Assembly (NCBI RefSeq): GCF_004363175.1
Contig: NZ_SNYR01000003.1
Span: forward strand, 582,193-646,192
From: Maritalea mobilis
Lineage (GTDB): Bacteria; Pseudomonadota; Alphaproteobacteria; Rhizobiales; Devosiaceae
Direction of reading: 5' to 3'
Length of the DNA stretch: 64,000 nt
Made by a program: the position numbers and the translations under genes. Below are positions 34,015 through 42,436 of the stretch, piece after piece; position 1 is the stretch's first letter; each line of letters begins with the position of its first letter. The notes beneath the pieces were generated by a model. It worked only from the letters and a program-made list of their open reading frames with translations, had not been told where the DNA came from and ran no database searches.

Positions 34015-34050
34015 GTCTCAGGGCCTCACCCCTCTGTTTGGCCCTGAGAC
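34015..34050 (+). terminator. Hairpin after the sugar-binding protein gene
   Basis: GTCTCAGGGCC (34015-34025) and GGCCCTGAGAC (34040-34050) form an 11-bp perfect stem with a 14-nt loop. No T-run follows. It lies in a 182-bp gap before the permease gene and is likely a partial terminator or mRNA 3' stabiliser. Confidence 0.65.
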
Positions 34051-34161
34051 ACTCCTTAAAGGAATGGGCCCCTAAGCGTTGATGCCATATATGTGCGCTG
34101 ATCGCAAAACCTGCCTAAACTAAATCTTTCAATTGTGTTTTCGATCTCGGGGGATGATCTC

Positions 34162-35037
34162 ATGGGCAAAATACATAAGGATTGGGGCGCTTCCCTTATT
34201 CTTTTGTTACCCGGCCTATTGCTCTTGGGCGCCTTTATCTTTCTGCCACTGGTGCAAACAATCGTTTGGTCACTGTTCCGGCAAGAAGTTTTTGGTGGAC
34301 CACAGCGCTTTATCGGCCTGTCAAACTTCAGTGAAATTTGGGCAGACAGCACCTTCTGGGTTGCCCTGATCAACAATATTCAATTCGGCGTTTTGTCCGT
34401 TGTGTTGCAAGTGGGCATGGGCCTTGTGCTCGCCGCTTTGCTCGACCGCGGTGTGCGTCGCCTCAAAGTGTTTTACCGCACTGTGATTTTTGCCCCGATT
34501 GTGGTCTCAACAGCAGCAATCGGTTTGCTGTGGAGCTTGTTCCTCGACCCCAATATCGGCCCGATTCAAGACTGGCTTTCCATGCTGGGCTTGCCACATC
34601 CTCGCAATGGTATTTTGGGCGAACCAGATACCGCACTTTATGGCGTGATTTTTGTTGGCGCTTGGCAATATACCGGTTTCATGATGGTGATCTTGCTCGC
34701 TGGGATGCAATCCATTCCAGAAGAGCTTTATGAAGCGGCCCGCATGGATGGTTGTAAAAACATCCGCGCCTTCTTCAACATCACCTTGCCTTTGATCCGC
34801 AATGTGATTGTAACGGCAATCCTGCTCACCGTCATCAGCGCCTTTAAAGTGTTTGATTTGGTCTATGTGCTCACCAATGGTGGCCCAGGCACAGCAACAG
34901 AAGTGTTGGCCTCATACATTTTCCGCAATGCGTTTGAGTTCTCCAACATTGGCTATGCCAATGCGATGAGCGTGGTTTTCCTTGGTATTGCTTTGGCCTT
35001 TGGGTTTGTGCAGCATCGCTTGACGAGGAGATGGTAA
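34162..35037 (+). CDS. Sugar ABC transporter permease (MalF/UgpA type)
   Basis: A 291-residue permease with six predicted helices; the ATG at 34162 follows GGGGGATGA. It has an N-terminal SLILLLPGLLLLGAFIFLPL helix. The EAA loop, EELYEAARMDGCKNIRAFF, binds the ATPase. It forms the channel with the next gene product and ends 1 bp before it. It belongs to the CUT1 importer controlled by the divergent LacI-type repressor. Confidence 0.92.
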   Translation: MGKIHKDWGASLILLLPGLLLLGAFIFLPLVQTIVWSLFRQEVFGGPQRFIGLSNFSEIWADSTFWVALINNIQFGVLSVVLQVGMGLVLAALLDRGVRRLKVFYRTVIFAPIVVSTAAIGLLWSLFLDPNIGPIQDWLSMLGLPHPRNGILGEPDTALYGVIFVGAWQYTGFMMVILLAGMQSIPEELYEAARMDGCKNIRAFFNITLPLIRNVIVTAILLTVISAFKVFDLVYVLTNGGPGTATEVLASYIFRNAFEFSNIGYANAMSVVFLGIALAFGFVQHRLTRRW

Positions 35038-35038
35038 C

Positions 35039-35872
35039 ATGGCGACCAATCTGTTTCCTAAAACCAGAAAATTGGCGTTCTTTATGCATCTCTTCTTGGG
35101 TGCATATGCGGTGATGATCCTGTTCCCACTGAGCTGGATGTTTATCGGCGCTTTGAAAAGCCAACGGGAAATGTTCACCAACCCAATCGGCCTGCCGGAA
35201 AGCCCAAACTGGAGCAAATTTGCCGAGGCTTGGGATGCAGGTGTGCGCGACTATTTCCTCAATTCGGTGATTGTTTCATTCTTCTCCGTTTTGTTGATCG
35301 TGTTCATCTCAGCCATGGTGGCTTATGCATTGGCGCGGATGGAATTCCCGTTCCGTCGCACCCTTTATTTGCTGATCATTTTGTGTTTCGCCATCCCCAT
35401 GCACGCGGTTTTGGTGCCAGTATATGTGCTATTGTCTGAAACCAACTTGCTCAACACACATTTGGGTTTGATCTTGCCTTACGCGGCCTTTGGTCTGCCG
35501 TTCTCGGTCATCCTTATGTATTCCTTTTTCTACGAATTCCCCAGTGAACTCGAAGAAGCGGCCAAGCTGGACGGGTGTGGTCCCTGGCGTCGTCTTTGGT
35601 ATGTGGTTTTGCCCCTCTCAAAGCCGATCTTGGTTTCGGTCGCGATTTTCAACTTGGTTTCCGTTTGGAACGAATTTTTGCTCGCCACGATCGTGATGAC
35701 TTCGCGTGAAGTGCAAACCTTGCCATTGGGCTTGGTGCGGTTCCGCGATCAATACGCAACCGATTGGCCGGGCATGTTGGCGGCGATCACCATGGGCTCT
35801 TTGCCTTTGCTGATCATCTTCATGCTGTTCCAAAAATATTTCGTGAAATCCATGGCAGGTATGGGAAAATAA
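35039..35872 (+). CDS. Sugar ABC transporter permease (MalG/UgpE type)
   Basis: A 277-residue second permease with six predicted helices. It has MILFPLSWMFIGALKSQREMF near the start, a YALARMEFPFRR segment and an EAA loop ELEEAAKLDGCGPWRRLWYVV (quoted in part: EEAAKLDGCGPW). The C terminus QKYFVKSMAGMGK is typical of MalG-like subunits. It is one base from the ATPase gene. Confidence 0.92.
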   Translation: MATNLFPKTRKLAFFMHLFLGAYAVMILFPLSWMFIGALKSQREMFTNPIGLPESPNWSKFAEAWDAGVRDYFLNSVIVSFFSVLLIVFISAMVAYALARMEFPFRRTLYLLIILCFAIPMHAVLVPVYVLLSETNLLNTHLGLILPYAAFGLPFSVILMYSFFYEFPSELEEAAKLDGCGPWRRLWYVVLPLSKPILVSVAIFNLVSVWNEFLLATIVMTSREVQTLPLGLVRFRDQYATDWPGMLAAITMGSLPLLIIFMLFQKYFVKSMAGMGK

Positions 35873-35873
35873 A

Positions 35874-36980
35874 ATGTCAAAATTAGAGATTAAATCCCTC
35901 GTCAAGCACTATGGAAAGCTTGAAGCCCTTCACGGCCTAAGCCTTGATGTGTCTGGCAATGAATTTGTGGTGTTTGTTGGCCCATCTGGCTGTGGCAAAT
36001 CAACCTTTTTGCGCACCATTGCAGGGCTGGAAGACATCACATCCGGCACCATTTCAATTGATGGTCAACCAATCAACGATCTAGAGCCAGACCAACGCGG
36101 TGTGGCCATGGTGTTCCAAAATTATGCGCTTTATCCGCATATGAGTGTGGCGCAAAATATGGGCTTTGCCTTGCGCATGGCCGGGGTGCCGAAAGACGAG
36201 ATCAAAGCCAAAGTGGACGCGGCGGCAAAAGTGCTCAAGCTTGAGCCCTATTTGGAGCGTCGCCCCGCAGATCTTTCAGGCGGACAACGCCAACGCGTGG
36301 CCATTGGCCGGGCGATTGTGCGCGATCCAAAAGTATTCCTGTTCGATGAACCATTGTCGAACTTGGATGCGGATTTGCGCGCCCATATGCGCCTTGAAGT
36401 GATCAAGCTGCACCGTCAGCAAAAAGCAATTTCCATCTATGTGACCCATGACCAAGTGGAAGCCATGACCATGGCCGACAAAATTGTGGTGATGCGCGAT
36501 GGATATATTGAGCAAATTGGCTCACCGCTTGAGCTGTATAACGAGCCGATCAACCAGTTTGTAGCCGGCTTTTTGGGCACACCGAAAATGAACTTTATGC
36601 CAGCCTTGGTGAAAGCCCAGCAGGCAGACAAAGTGGCATTTTCAGTGTTGGGCACCAATGTGGAAGCACAGCTGAAAGCAGGCGCGGATTTGAACGTCAA
36701 TATTGGCGACAAGCTTACCTTGGGCGTGCGGGCAGATGGCTGGAAACGCGATGAAAATGGCATCAAAGGTGCTGTGGTGCATGCTGAACAATTGGGCAGT
36801 GAAACCGTGATGTTTGTGGAGTTGCCGCAAGATCATCAGGTGACCCTTGTGCAGCCGGGACAGCACCAGTTTGAGCCGGGTGAAGCCATCACCATTTCAC
36901 CAGACGAGACCAAGCTGCACCTGTTTGATGAAAACGGTAAATCGCTTCCTGTTCAGCGTGTTTATGGCGCGAGCAAATAG
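35874..36980 (+). CDS. Sugar ABC transporter ATPase (UgpC/MsmK type)
   Basis: A 368-residue ATPase with Walker A GPSGCGKST, the Q-loop in VFQNYALYPHMSV, signature LSGGQRQRVA, Walker B VFLFDEPLSNLDA and the switch YVTHDQVEAMT. A C-terminal regulatory TOBE/OB domain (from about residue 240) reads LTLGVRADGWKRD where many homologs have GIRPE. It powers the importer and may be inhibited by unphosphorylated regulators, as is known for MalK-like proteins. Confidence 0.93.
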   Translation: MSKLEIKSLVKHYGKLEALHGLSLDVSGNEFVVFVGPSGCGKSTFLRTIAGLEDITSGTISIDGQPINDLEPDQRGVAMVFQNYALYPHMSVAQNMGFALRMAGVPKDEIKAKVDAAAKVLKLEPYLERRPADLSGGQRQRVAIGRAIVRDPKVFLFDEPLSNLDADLRAHMRLEVIKLHRQQKAISIYVTHDQVEAMTMADKIVVMRDGYIEQIGSPLELYNEPINQFVAGFLGTPKMNFMPALVKAQQADKVAFSVLGTNVEAQLKAGADLNVNIGDKLTLGVRADGWKRDENGIKGAVVHAEQLGSETVMFVELPQDHQVTLVQPGQHQFEPGEAITISPDETKLHLFDENGKSLPVQRVYGASK

Positions 36981-36995
36981 TTTTTAGGATTCTTT

Positions 36996-39014
36996 ATGAG
37001 TAATGCATTTCGGCAAGTCCATCTGGACTTCCACACCAGCGAAGCCATCCCTGAAGTCGGGCAAAAATTCGACGGCAAAGCGTTCGCCAGCGCCTTCAAA
37101 CGCGCCCATGTGAACTCCGTTACCCTGTTTGCGCGCTGCCACCATGGCTGGAACTATTATGACGGCAAAGTGGGCCAACGCCACCCAAGCCTCAATTTCG
37201 ATCTGCTGCGCGCGCAATATGATGCGTTGAAAGCTGAAGGCATTCGCGTGCCGATCTATATCACCTGCGCGTGGGACGAATTGAGCTGTCGCGAACATCC
37301 TGAATGGCGGGTGATCACCCCGGATGGTAAGTTTTTGTTTGCGGGCGGCAATTTGGGCACACAGGAAAAAGTGCGCTGGGGCCTGTTGGATTTCTCCACG
37401 CCCTTTATGGACTTTTTGGAAGCACAAATTCAGGAAGTGGCCACGCTTTTCTCCGATTGCGATGGCATCTTTTTGGATATCGCCCACCAATATCCGTCCT
37501 GCAGCCCATCTGCCCTTAAGCAGATGAAAGAAATGGGCTTGGATTGGACCAAGGAAGAAGATCGCTTGGCCCATGCTGCCCATGTGAAGGCTGAATATAT
37601 GCGCCGCACCACAGCGGCCGCCAAAGTGGCACGGGCCGATATGCCTGTGGTGCACAATCACGGCAACCTGACCCTTGGTGATCGTTCGATTTTGGATTTC
37701 AATGAAAATCTGGAAATTGAATCATTGCCCACAGGTGGCTGGGGCTATGAGCACTTCCCGATCGGCGCCAAATATGCGGAAACCATTGGTGCGGATTATT
37801 TGGGCATGACCGGCAAATTCCACACCACTTGGGGCGAGTTTGGTGCGTTTAAACACCCAACTGCTTTGCAATATGAGTGTGGCTTTATGCTGGCCCATGG
37901 CGCACGTTGCTCTATTGGCGACCATTTGCACCCAAGCGGCGAGATCACCCAAACCACTTACGATATTATCGGCAAAGCCTATCAGGAAGTGGAAGAAAAA
38001 GAGCCTTGGTGCGTGGGTACAAAGAACGTGGCTGAAATCGCGGTTCTGTCTGTGCGGGCCATCAACACCCCTGATATTCCCACATGGGAACCTGCCTCGG
38101 TGAACAATATCGCCGATGAAGGCGCGTCGCGGCTGTTGCTTGAAGAACATCAATTGTTCGACTTCATCGATGTGGAAGCAGAATTTTCAAACTACCGTTT
38201 GATCATTGTGCCAGATGAAGCAGAAATTGGCGCTGAACTGCAGCAAAAACTACAAGCCTTTGTGGATCAGGGCGGCAGCCTGCTGCTCACTGGCCAATCC
38301 GGTGTGGACGCAACAACCCACAAGCCATTGTTTGACTTTGGTGGGGAGATTGCGGGGCCAGCGCAATATGAAAATGCCTATGCTGATTATGCCAAAAACA
38401 TTGCAGCAGATTTTGTGCATGATCCTGTGTTGTTGGGGCAAACGGGCTATAGCTTGAAAGTGACAAAGGGCGAAAGCCTAGGGCAAATGTTTGACCCCTA
38501 TTTCGACCGTTGCCACAAGCATTTTAACGGCCATATGAACACGCCTTACCACACAGAGCCGAGCGAATTTGCCGCCGGCGTTGTGCATAATCGCGTGGCG
38601 TATCTACCTTACCCCATGTTCTCCATTTACTTTAAGGCCGGTGCGGTTGTGCACCGCAAAGTGTTGGGCAATTTGGTGGATTTGCTGTTGGGTAATCAGC
38701 GCAAACTTCGCACCAGTCTGCCGGTGGGCGGCCGGGTGACATTGCGCACGCAAGTTGCAGAAAACCGCGACATTGTGCATTTGCTTTACGCCACCCCACA
38801 ATTGCGCGGCACCTTCAATGGCCAGCCAGTGGAGATCATCCAAGATCTGCCAGAACTGCGCCAAATTGATGTGGTGCTGAAAACGGAAAAACCTGTTTCC
38901 GCAGTGAAATTGGTGCCCGAAAATAAAGATGTGGCGTTTGAGCAGGCCACCGGTGAAGTTAAATTCACCGTAGATAAAATCCAAGGGCATCAGATGGTAG
39001 CCGTGAGCTACTAA
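36996..39014 (+). CDS. GH151-type alpha-L-fucosidase (GHL6/beta-galactosidase trimerisation architecture)
   Basis: A 672-residue cytoplasmic glycoside hydrolase without signal peptide. It begins FRQVHLDFHTSEAIPEVG, followed by NSVTLFARCHHGWNYYDG, characteristic of the GHL6/GH151 barrel. Other landmarks are DGIFLDIAHQYPSC and ALQYECGFMLAHGARCSIGDHLHPSG. A flavodoxin-like trimerisation domain is at about residues 370-480 (RLIIVPDEAE; GGSLLLTGQSG), and a C-terminal beta domain follows. GH151 enzymes release L-fucose from glycans. Being last in the importer operon, it would hydrolyse imported oligosaccharides in the cytoplasm. Family assignment is by recognition, so an unlisted GHL6 hydrolase is possible. 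Confidence 0.68.
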   Translation: MSNAFRQVHLDFHTSEAIPEVGQKFDGKAFASAFKRAHVNSVTLFARCHHGWNYYDGKVGQRHPSLNFDLLRAQYDALKAEGIRVPIYITCAWDELSCREHPEWRVITPDGKFLFAGGNLGTQEKVRWGLLDFSTPFMDFLEAQIQEVATLFSDCDGIFLDIAHQYPSCSPSALKQMKEMGLDWTKEEDRLAHAAHVKAEYMRRTTAAAKVARADMPVVHNHGNLTLGDRSILDFNENLEIESLPTGGWGYEHFPIGAKYAETIGADYLGMTGKFHTTWGEFGAFKHPTALQYECGFMLAHGARCSIGDHLHPSGEITQTTYDIIGKAYQEVEEKEPWCVGTKNVAEIAVLSVRAINTPDIPTWEPASVNNIADEGASRLLLEEHQLFDFIDVEAEFSNYRLIIVPDEAEIGAELQQKLQAFVDQGGSLLLTGQSGVDATTHKPLFDFGGEIAGPAQYENAYADYAKNIAADFVHDPVLLGQTGYSLKVTKGESLGQMFDPYFDRCHKHFNGHMNTPYHTEPSEFAAGVVHNRVAYLPYPMFSIYFKAGAVVHRKVLGNLVDLLLGNQRKLRTSLPVGGRVTLRTQVAENRDIVHLLYATPQLRGTFNGQPVEIIQDLPELRQIDVVLKTEKPVSAVKLVPENKDVAFEQATGEVKFTVDKIQGHQMVAVSY

Positions 39015-39043
39015 TCTCTTCAACTGGGCTTCTGGCCACTTGT

Positions 39044-39078
39044 GGCGGGGCAGCTTTCTGGCTGCACCCGCCATTTTT
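39044..39078 (+). terminator. Terminator after the fucosidase gene
   Basis: GGCGGG (39044-39049) and CAGC (39051-39054) pair with GCTG (39061-39064) and CCCGCC (39067-39072), followed by ATTTTT. It overlaps the stop codon of the convergent dnaE2 gene. Confidence 0.75.
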
Positions 39079-42000
39079 AATGAAAGTCTCTACTTGGGAA
39101 TAGCTTTTTGGCTTGGTCGCGTGGATGATGAGCCCGCGCAATCGGCTTGGCTTTATTGAAGCGTCGTGCAACATCATCTGCTTGAGGTAAGGTTTCACCC
39201 AAAATGTCTTCCTGCGGATGTCCAAGTTTGGTCAGTTCATAAGACATATCTTCAATTTTTTGAGCGATTAGATGCACCACAATACCTTCGCGCTGCAAAG
39301 TGCCAGTGACTTTCAGCAATCGCCCGCTCATCACAATGCGTCGATAACGCTCATAGATTTTGGGCCAGACAACAATGTTTGAGACCCCTGTTTCATCTTC
39401 CAATGTGAGAAAGATAACGCCAGACGCGGTGCCTGGTCGCTGCCTTGTGATCACTAAGCCACAAACCGAAACTCGTTTTTGACCAATGGTTGGTAAGGCA
39501 GCATGTGGAACAATGTCGGGCATATCAGGCCGCAACAGCTCCAAAGGATGCGCTTTGAGAGATAGGCGGGTAGAAATATAATCTTCCACCACCTCTTCGC
39601 CCAAATGCATTTTAGGCAAGGTCACATCGGGTTCAAAAATGGCTTCCCCATCAATGGGATTATTGAAAAGCGGAAGTGGTTTTTTGCTGCGAATGGATTT
39701 AACCTTCCACAAGGCATTCCGGCGATTAAGCCCAATGGACAAGAAAGCATCAGCTTCGGCCAGACGTTCTAAAGCACTAGGGCTGATGCCCGCCCGAAGC
39801 CACACACTTTCGGGGTCAGGGTAGCCATTGCCCCGCGCAGCCACTAACCAGTCTGCATCCTCCTCACGAAAGCCTTTGATTTGGCGAAAACCCAACCGCA
39901 ATGCTAATTCCCCATTAGCACATCGCTCCAATTTATTATCCCACTCACTATGGTTGATGCACACGGGACGTACATCCACACGATGCTCACGCGCATCGCG
40001 TACAATTTGGGCGGGAGCATAAAAACCCATTGGTTGCGCATTAAGCAATGCACAAGCAAAAACGGCAGGATAATGTTTCTTTAGCCAAGCAGACACATAG
40101 GCCAACATGGCAAAGGCCGCAGCATGGCTTTCAGGGAAGCCATATTCACCAAAGCCTTCAATTTGAGAAAAGCATCGTTCAGCAAAATCTTGTGTGTAGC
40201 CACGCTCAAGCATGCCGCCAATAAAGCGATCTCGAAAAGTGCTGATGGTGCCCATGCGCCGAAACGTTGCCAATGAACGGCGCAACCGATCCGCTTCCTC
40301 CGCGCTAAAGCCTGCAGCAACAACAGCGATCTGCATTGCTTGTTCTTGAAATAGCGGCACACCCAGGGTTTTCCCCAACACGCCTTCAAGCTCTTTTGAA
40401 GGGAAGGTGACCTGCTCTTTCCCTTGCCGACGATTGATATAAGGGTGGACCATTCCCCCTTGAATTGGGCCGGGCCGGACAATCGCCACCTCAATCACCA
40501 GATCATAAAAAGTGCGGGGTTGCATGCGCGGCAAAAAGTTCATCTGCGCGCGACTTTCCACCTGAAACACCCCAATCGCATCTGCTGCGCACAACATATC
40601 GTAAGTGTCATCATCCTCCTGCGGCACTGTCGCCAGATTGAGAGGAGTATGATGGTGATGTTCAATCAATTGGAAGGCTTTACGAATGCAGGTGAGCATC
40701 CCCAAGCTCAACACATCCACCTTCAAGATACGCAGGGTATCAATGTCGTCCTTGTCCCATTCAATAATGGTGCGATCATCCATCGCCGCATTTTCAATGG
40801 GACAAAGCTCGTCCAGCCTATCTTGTGTGATGACAAAGCCGCCCACATGTTGCGAAAGATGTCGGGGAAAGCCGATAATTTCGCCGATCAGCCGGACCGT
40901 TTGTTTAAGCCGACGATCATTGAGATCAAGCCCCAATTCTTGCATACGCTTTGTGTCAGCCCCGCCATTCGACCACCCCCAAATCTGGCCTGATAAAGCG
41001 GCGGTCACATCTTGTGACAGGCCCATAACCTTGCCAACCTCGCGGATGGCACTGCGGGAGCGAAAATGGATAACTGTGGCGCATAATCCAGCACGATGTC
41101 GGCCATATTTGTCGTAAATATGTTGGATGACTTCTTCACGCCGTTCATGCTCAAAGTCCACATCAATATCCGGCGGTTCTTGTCGGTGGCGGGATACAAA
41201 TCGCTCAAATACCATGGTGATCATGTCTGGCGTTACATCTGTAATACCAAGGGCGTAACACAGAATGGAATTGGCCGCAGACCCACGCCCTTGACATAAA
41301 ATATCTTTGGAGCGGGCAAATTGTACAATGTCATGCACGGTGAGAAAGTAGGCGGCATACTTCAATTCGCCGACCAATTTCAATTCTTTATCGGCCAGAT
41401 CTAAATAACGTTGAGGTACACCATTTGGGCAACGTCGTTTTAAACCTTCATAGGTTAATCGTTCTAGCCGATCTTGTGCACTTTCAACATGGCTGGCCTC
41501 ATTCGGATAATTGTACGAGAGTTCATCCAGCTGAAAATTGCATTTTGCGGCTATGTCTAATGTGCGACGCATGGCACTAGGATGCCTATAAAATAACCGC
41601 TCCATATCTGAGGCACCTTTCAAGCGTCGCTCGCCATTTGGCTGTGCCTTTCGTCCGATTTCATCAATGGTAATATGTTCTCGCATGCAGGTTAAAATAT
41701 CTGCCATTTGTCGCCGACTAGCACGGTGCATCAGCACGTCTCCAACAGCCACCATAGGCGTGGCCAATCGATGGGCTAAACGAGCACATTGATCAAAATA
41801 AGCTTGATCATCTCCATCATATTTGGGCACAGCTCCCAAAAAAACATCGCCGGGAAATGTCTCGCTTGTTTTGTGTAGATGTTGGATGACGTGCTTATCC
41901 ATAAGCTTTTTTTGTGGAAGACCAATCAACACCATGCCCGCGCAATGATCTAAAATATCTTGCAGCCTTAAGACGCATTTGCCTTTTTCCGCGCGCCTTT

Positions 42001-42436
42001 TGCCCTTCGTCAGCAATCGCGTTAGTCGTGCATAAGCAGGTCGATCCTGCGGTAGGGCTATCCAATCGATCGGACTGTTTTGAAGCACCAGCCTTGCACC
42101 CACAATCAGTTTGGGGAGTCGCGTCGGTTGAGGACAATCAATATCGTGATGCACACCCATGTCTTGGCGAGAGCTGGAATCCACTTGTTTTTGAGATCGA
42201 ATAGAAATGGCTTCCTTATTTACTCGCTCATATTCTTTCAGGGCAGAAAACGCACGTACGACCCCGGCCAAGGAGTTTTTATCTGTGATGGCTAACGCTG
42301 GTAGCTCAAGTTCGATTGCACGGGCGACCAATTCTTCAGGATGGGAGGCGCCTTCTAGAAAGGTAAAATTGGTGGTGATGCATAATTCAGCATAATCATG
42401 CACGGTTTGAGCGGGTAGAATGGGCACATAATTCAT
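39077..42436 (-). CDS. dnaE2: Error-prone DNA polymerase (DnaE2/ImuC)
   Basis: A 1119-residue C-family polymerase. The start at 42436 follows AAGGAGAATTTGC and overlaps the imuB stop as ATGA. The PHP domain begins YAELCITTNFTFLEGASHPEEL. Catalytic acids are in PPDIDVDFEHERR (around residues 423-427) and LKVDVLSLGM. A helix-hairpin-helix region precedes a C-terminal OB fold (VSVCGLVITRQRPGTASGV). It extends lesion ends with ImuB during SOS mutagenesis. A PHP-domain insert rich in Ser/Gln/His (QKQVDSSSRQDMGVHHD) looks unusual. Confidence 0.95.
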   Translation of the reverse strand: MNYVPILPAQTVHDYAELCITTNFTFLEGASHPEELVARAIELELPALAITDKNSLAGVVRAFSALKEYERVNKEAISIRSQKQVDSSSRQDMGVHHDIDCPQPTRLPKLIVGARLVLQNSPIDWIALPQDRPAYARLTRLLTKGKRRAEKGKCVLRLQDILDHCAGMVLIGLPQKKLMDKHVIQHLHKTSETFPGDVFLGAVPKYDGDDQAYFDQCARLAHRLATPMVAVGDVLMHRASRRQMADILTCMREHITIDEIGRKAQPNGERRLKGASDMERLFYRHPSAMRRTLDIAAKCNFQLDELSYNYPNEASHVESAQDRLERLTYEGLKRRCPNGVPQRYLDLADKELKLVGELKYAAYFLTVHDIVQFARSKDILCQGRGSAANSILCYALGITDVTPDMITMVFERFVSRHRQEPPDIDVDFEHERREEVIQHIYDKYGRHRAGLCATVIHFRSRSAIREVGKVMGLSQDVTAALSGQIWGWSNGGADTKRMQELGLDLNDRRLKQTVRLIGEIIGFPRHLSQHVGGFVITQDRLDELCPIENAAMDDRTIIEWDKDDIDTLRILKVDVLSLGMLTCIRKAFQLIEHHHHTPLNLATVPQEDDDTYDMLCAADAIGVFQVESRAQMNFLPRMQPRTFYDLVIEVAIVRPGPIQGGMVHPYINRRQGKEQVTFPSKELEGVLGKTLGVPLFQEQAMQIAVVAAGFSAEEADRLRRSLATFRRMGTISTFRDRFIGGMLERGYTQDFAERCFSQIEGFGEYGFPESHAAAFAMLAYVSAWLKKHYPAVFACALLNAQPMGFYAPAQIVRDAREHRVDVRPVCINHSEWDNKLERCANGELALRLGFRQIKGFREEDADWLVAARGNGYPDPESVWLRAGISPSALERLAEADAFLSIGLNRRNALWKVKSIRSKKPLPLFNNPIDGEAIFEPDVTLPKMHLGEEVVEDYISTRLSLKAHPLELLRPDMPDIVPHAALPTIGQKRVSVCGLVITRQRPGTASGVIFLTLEDETGVSNIVVWPKIYERYRRIVMSGRLLKVTGTLQREGIVVHLIAQKIEDMSYELTKLGHPQEDILGETLPQADDVARRFNKAKPIARAHHPRDQAKKLFPSRDFH

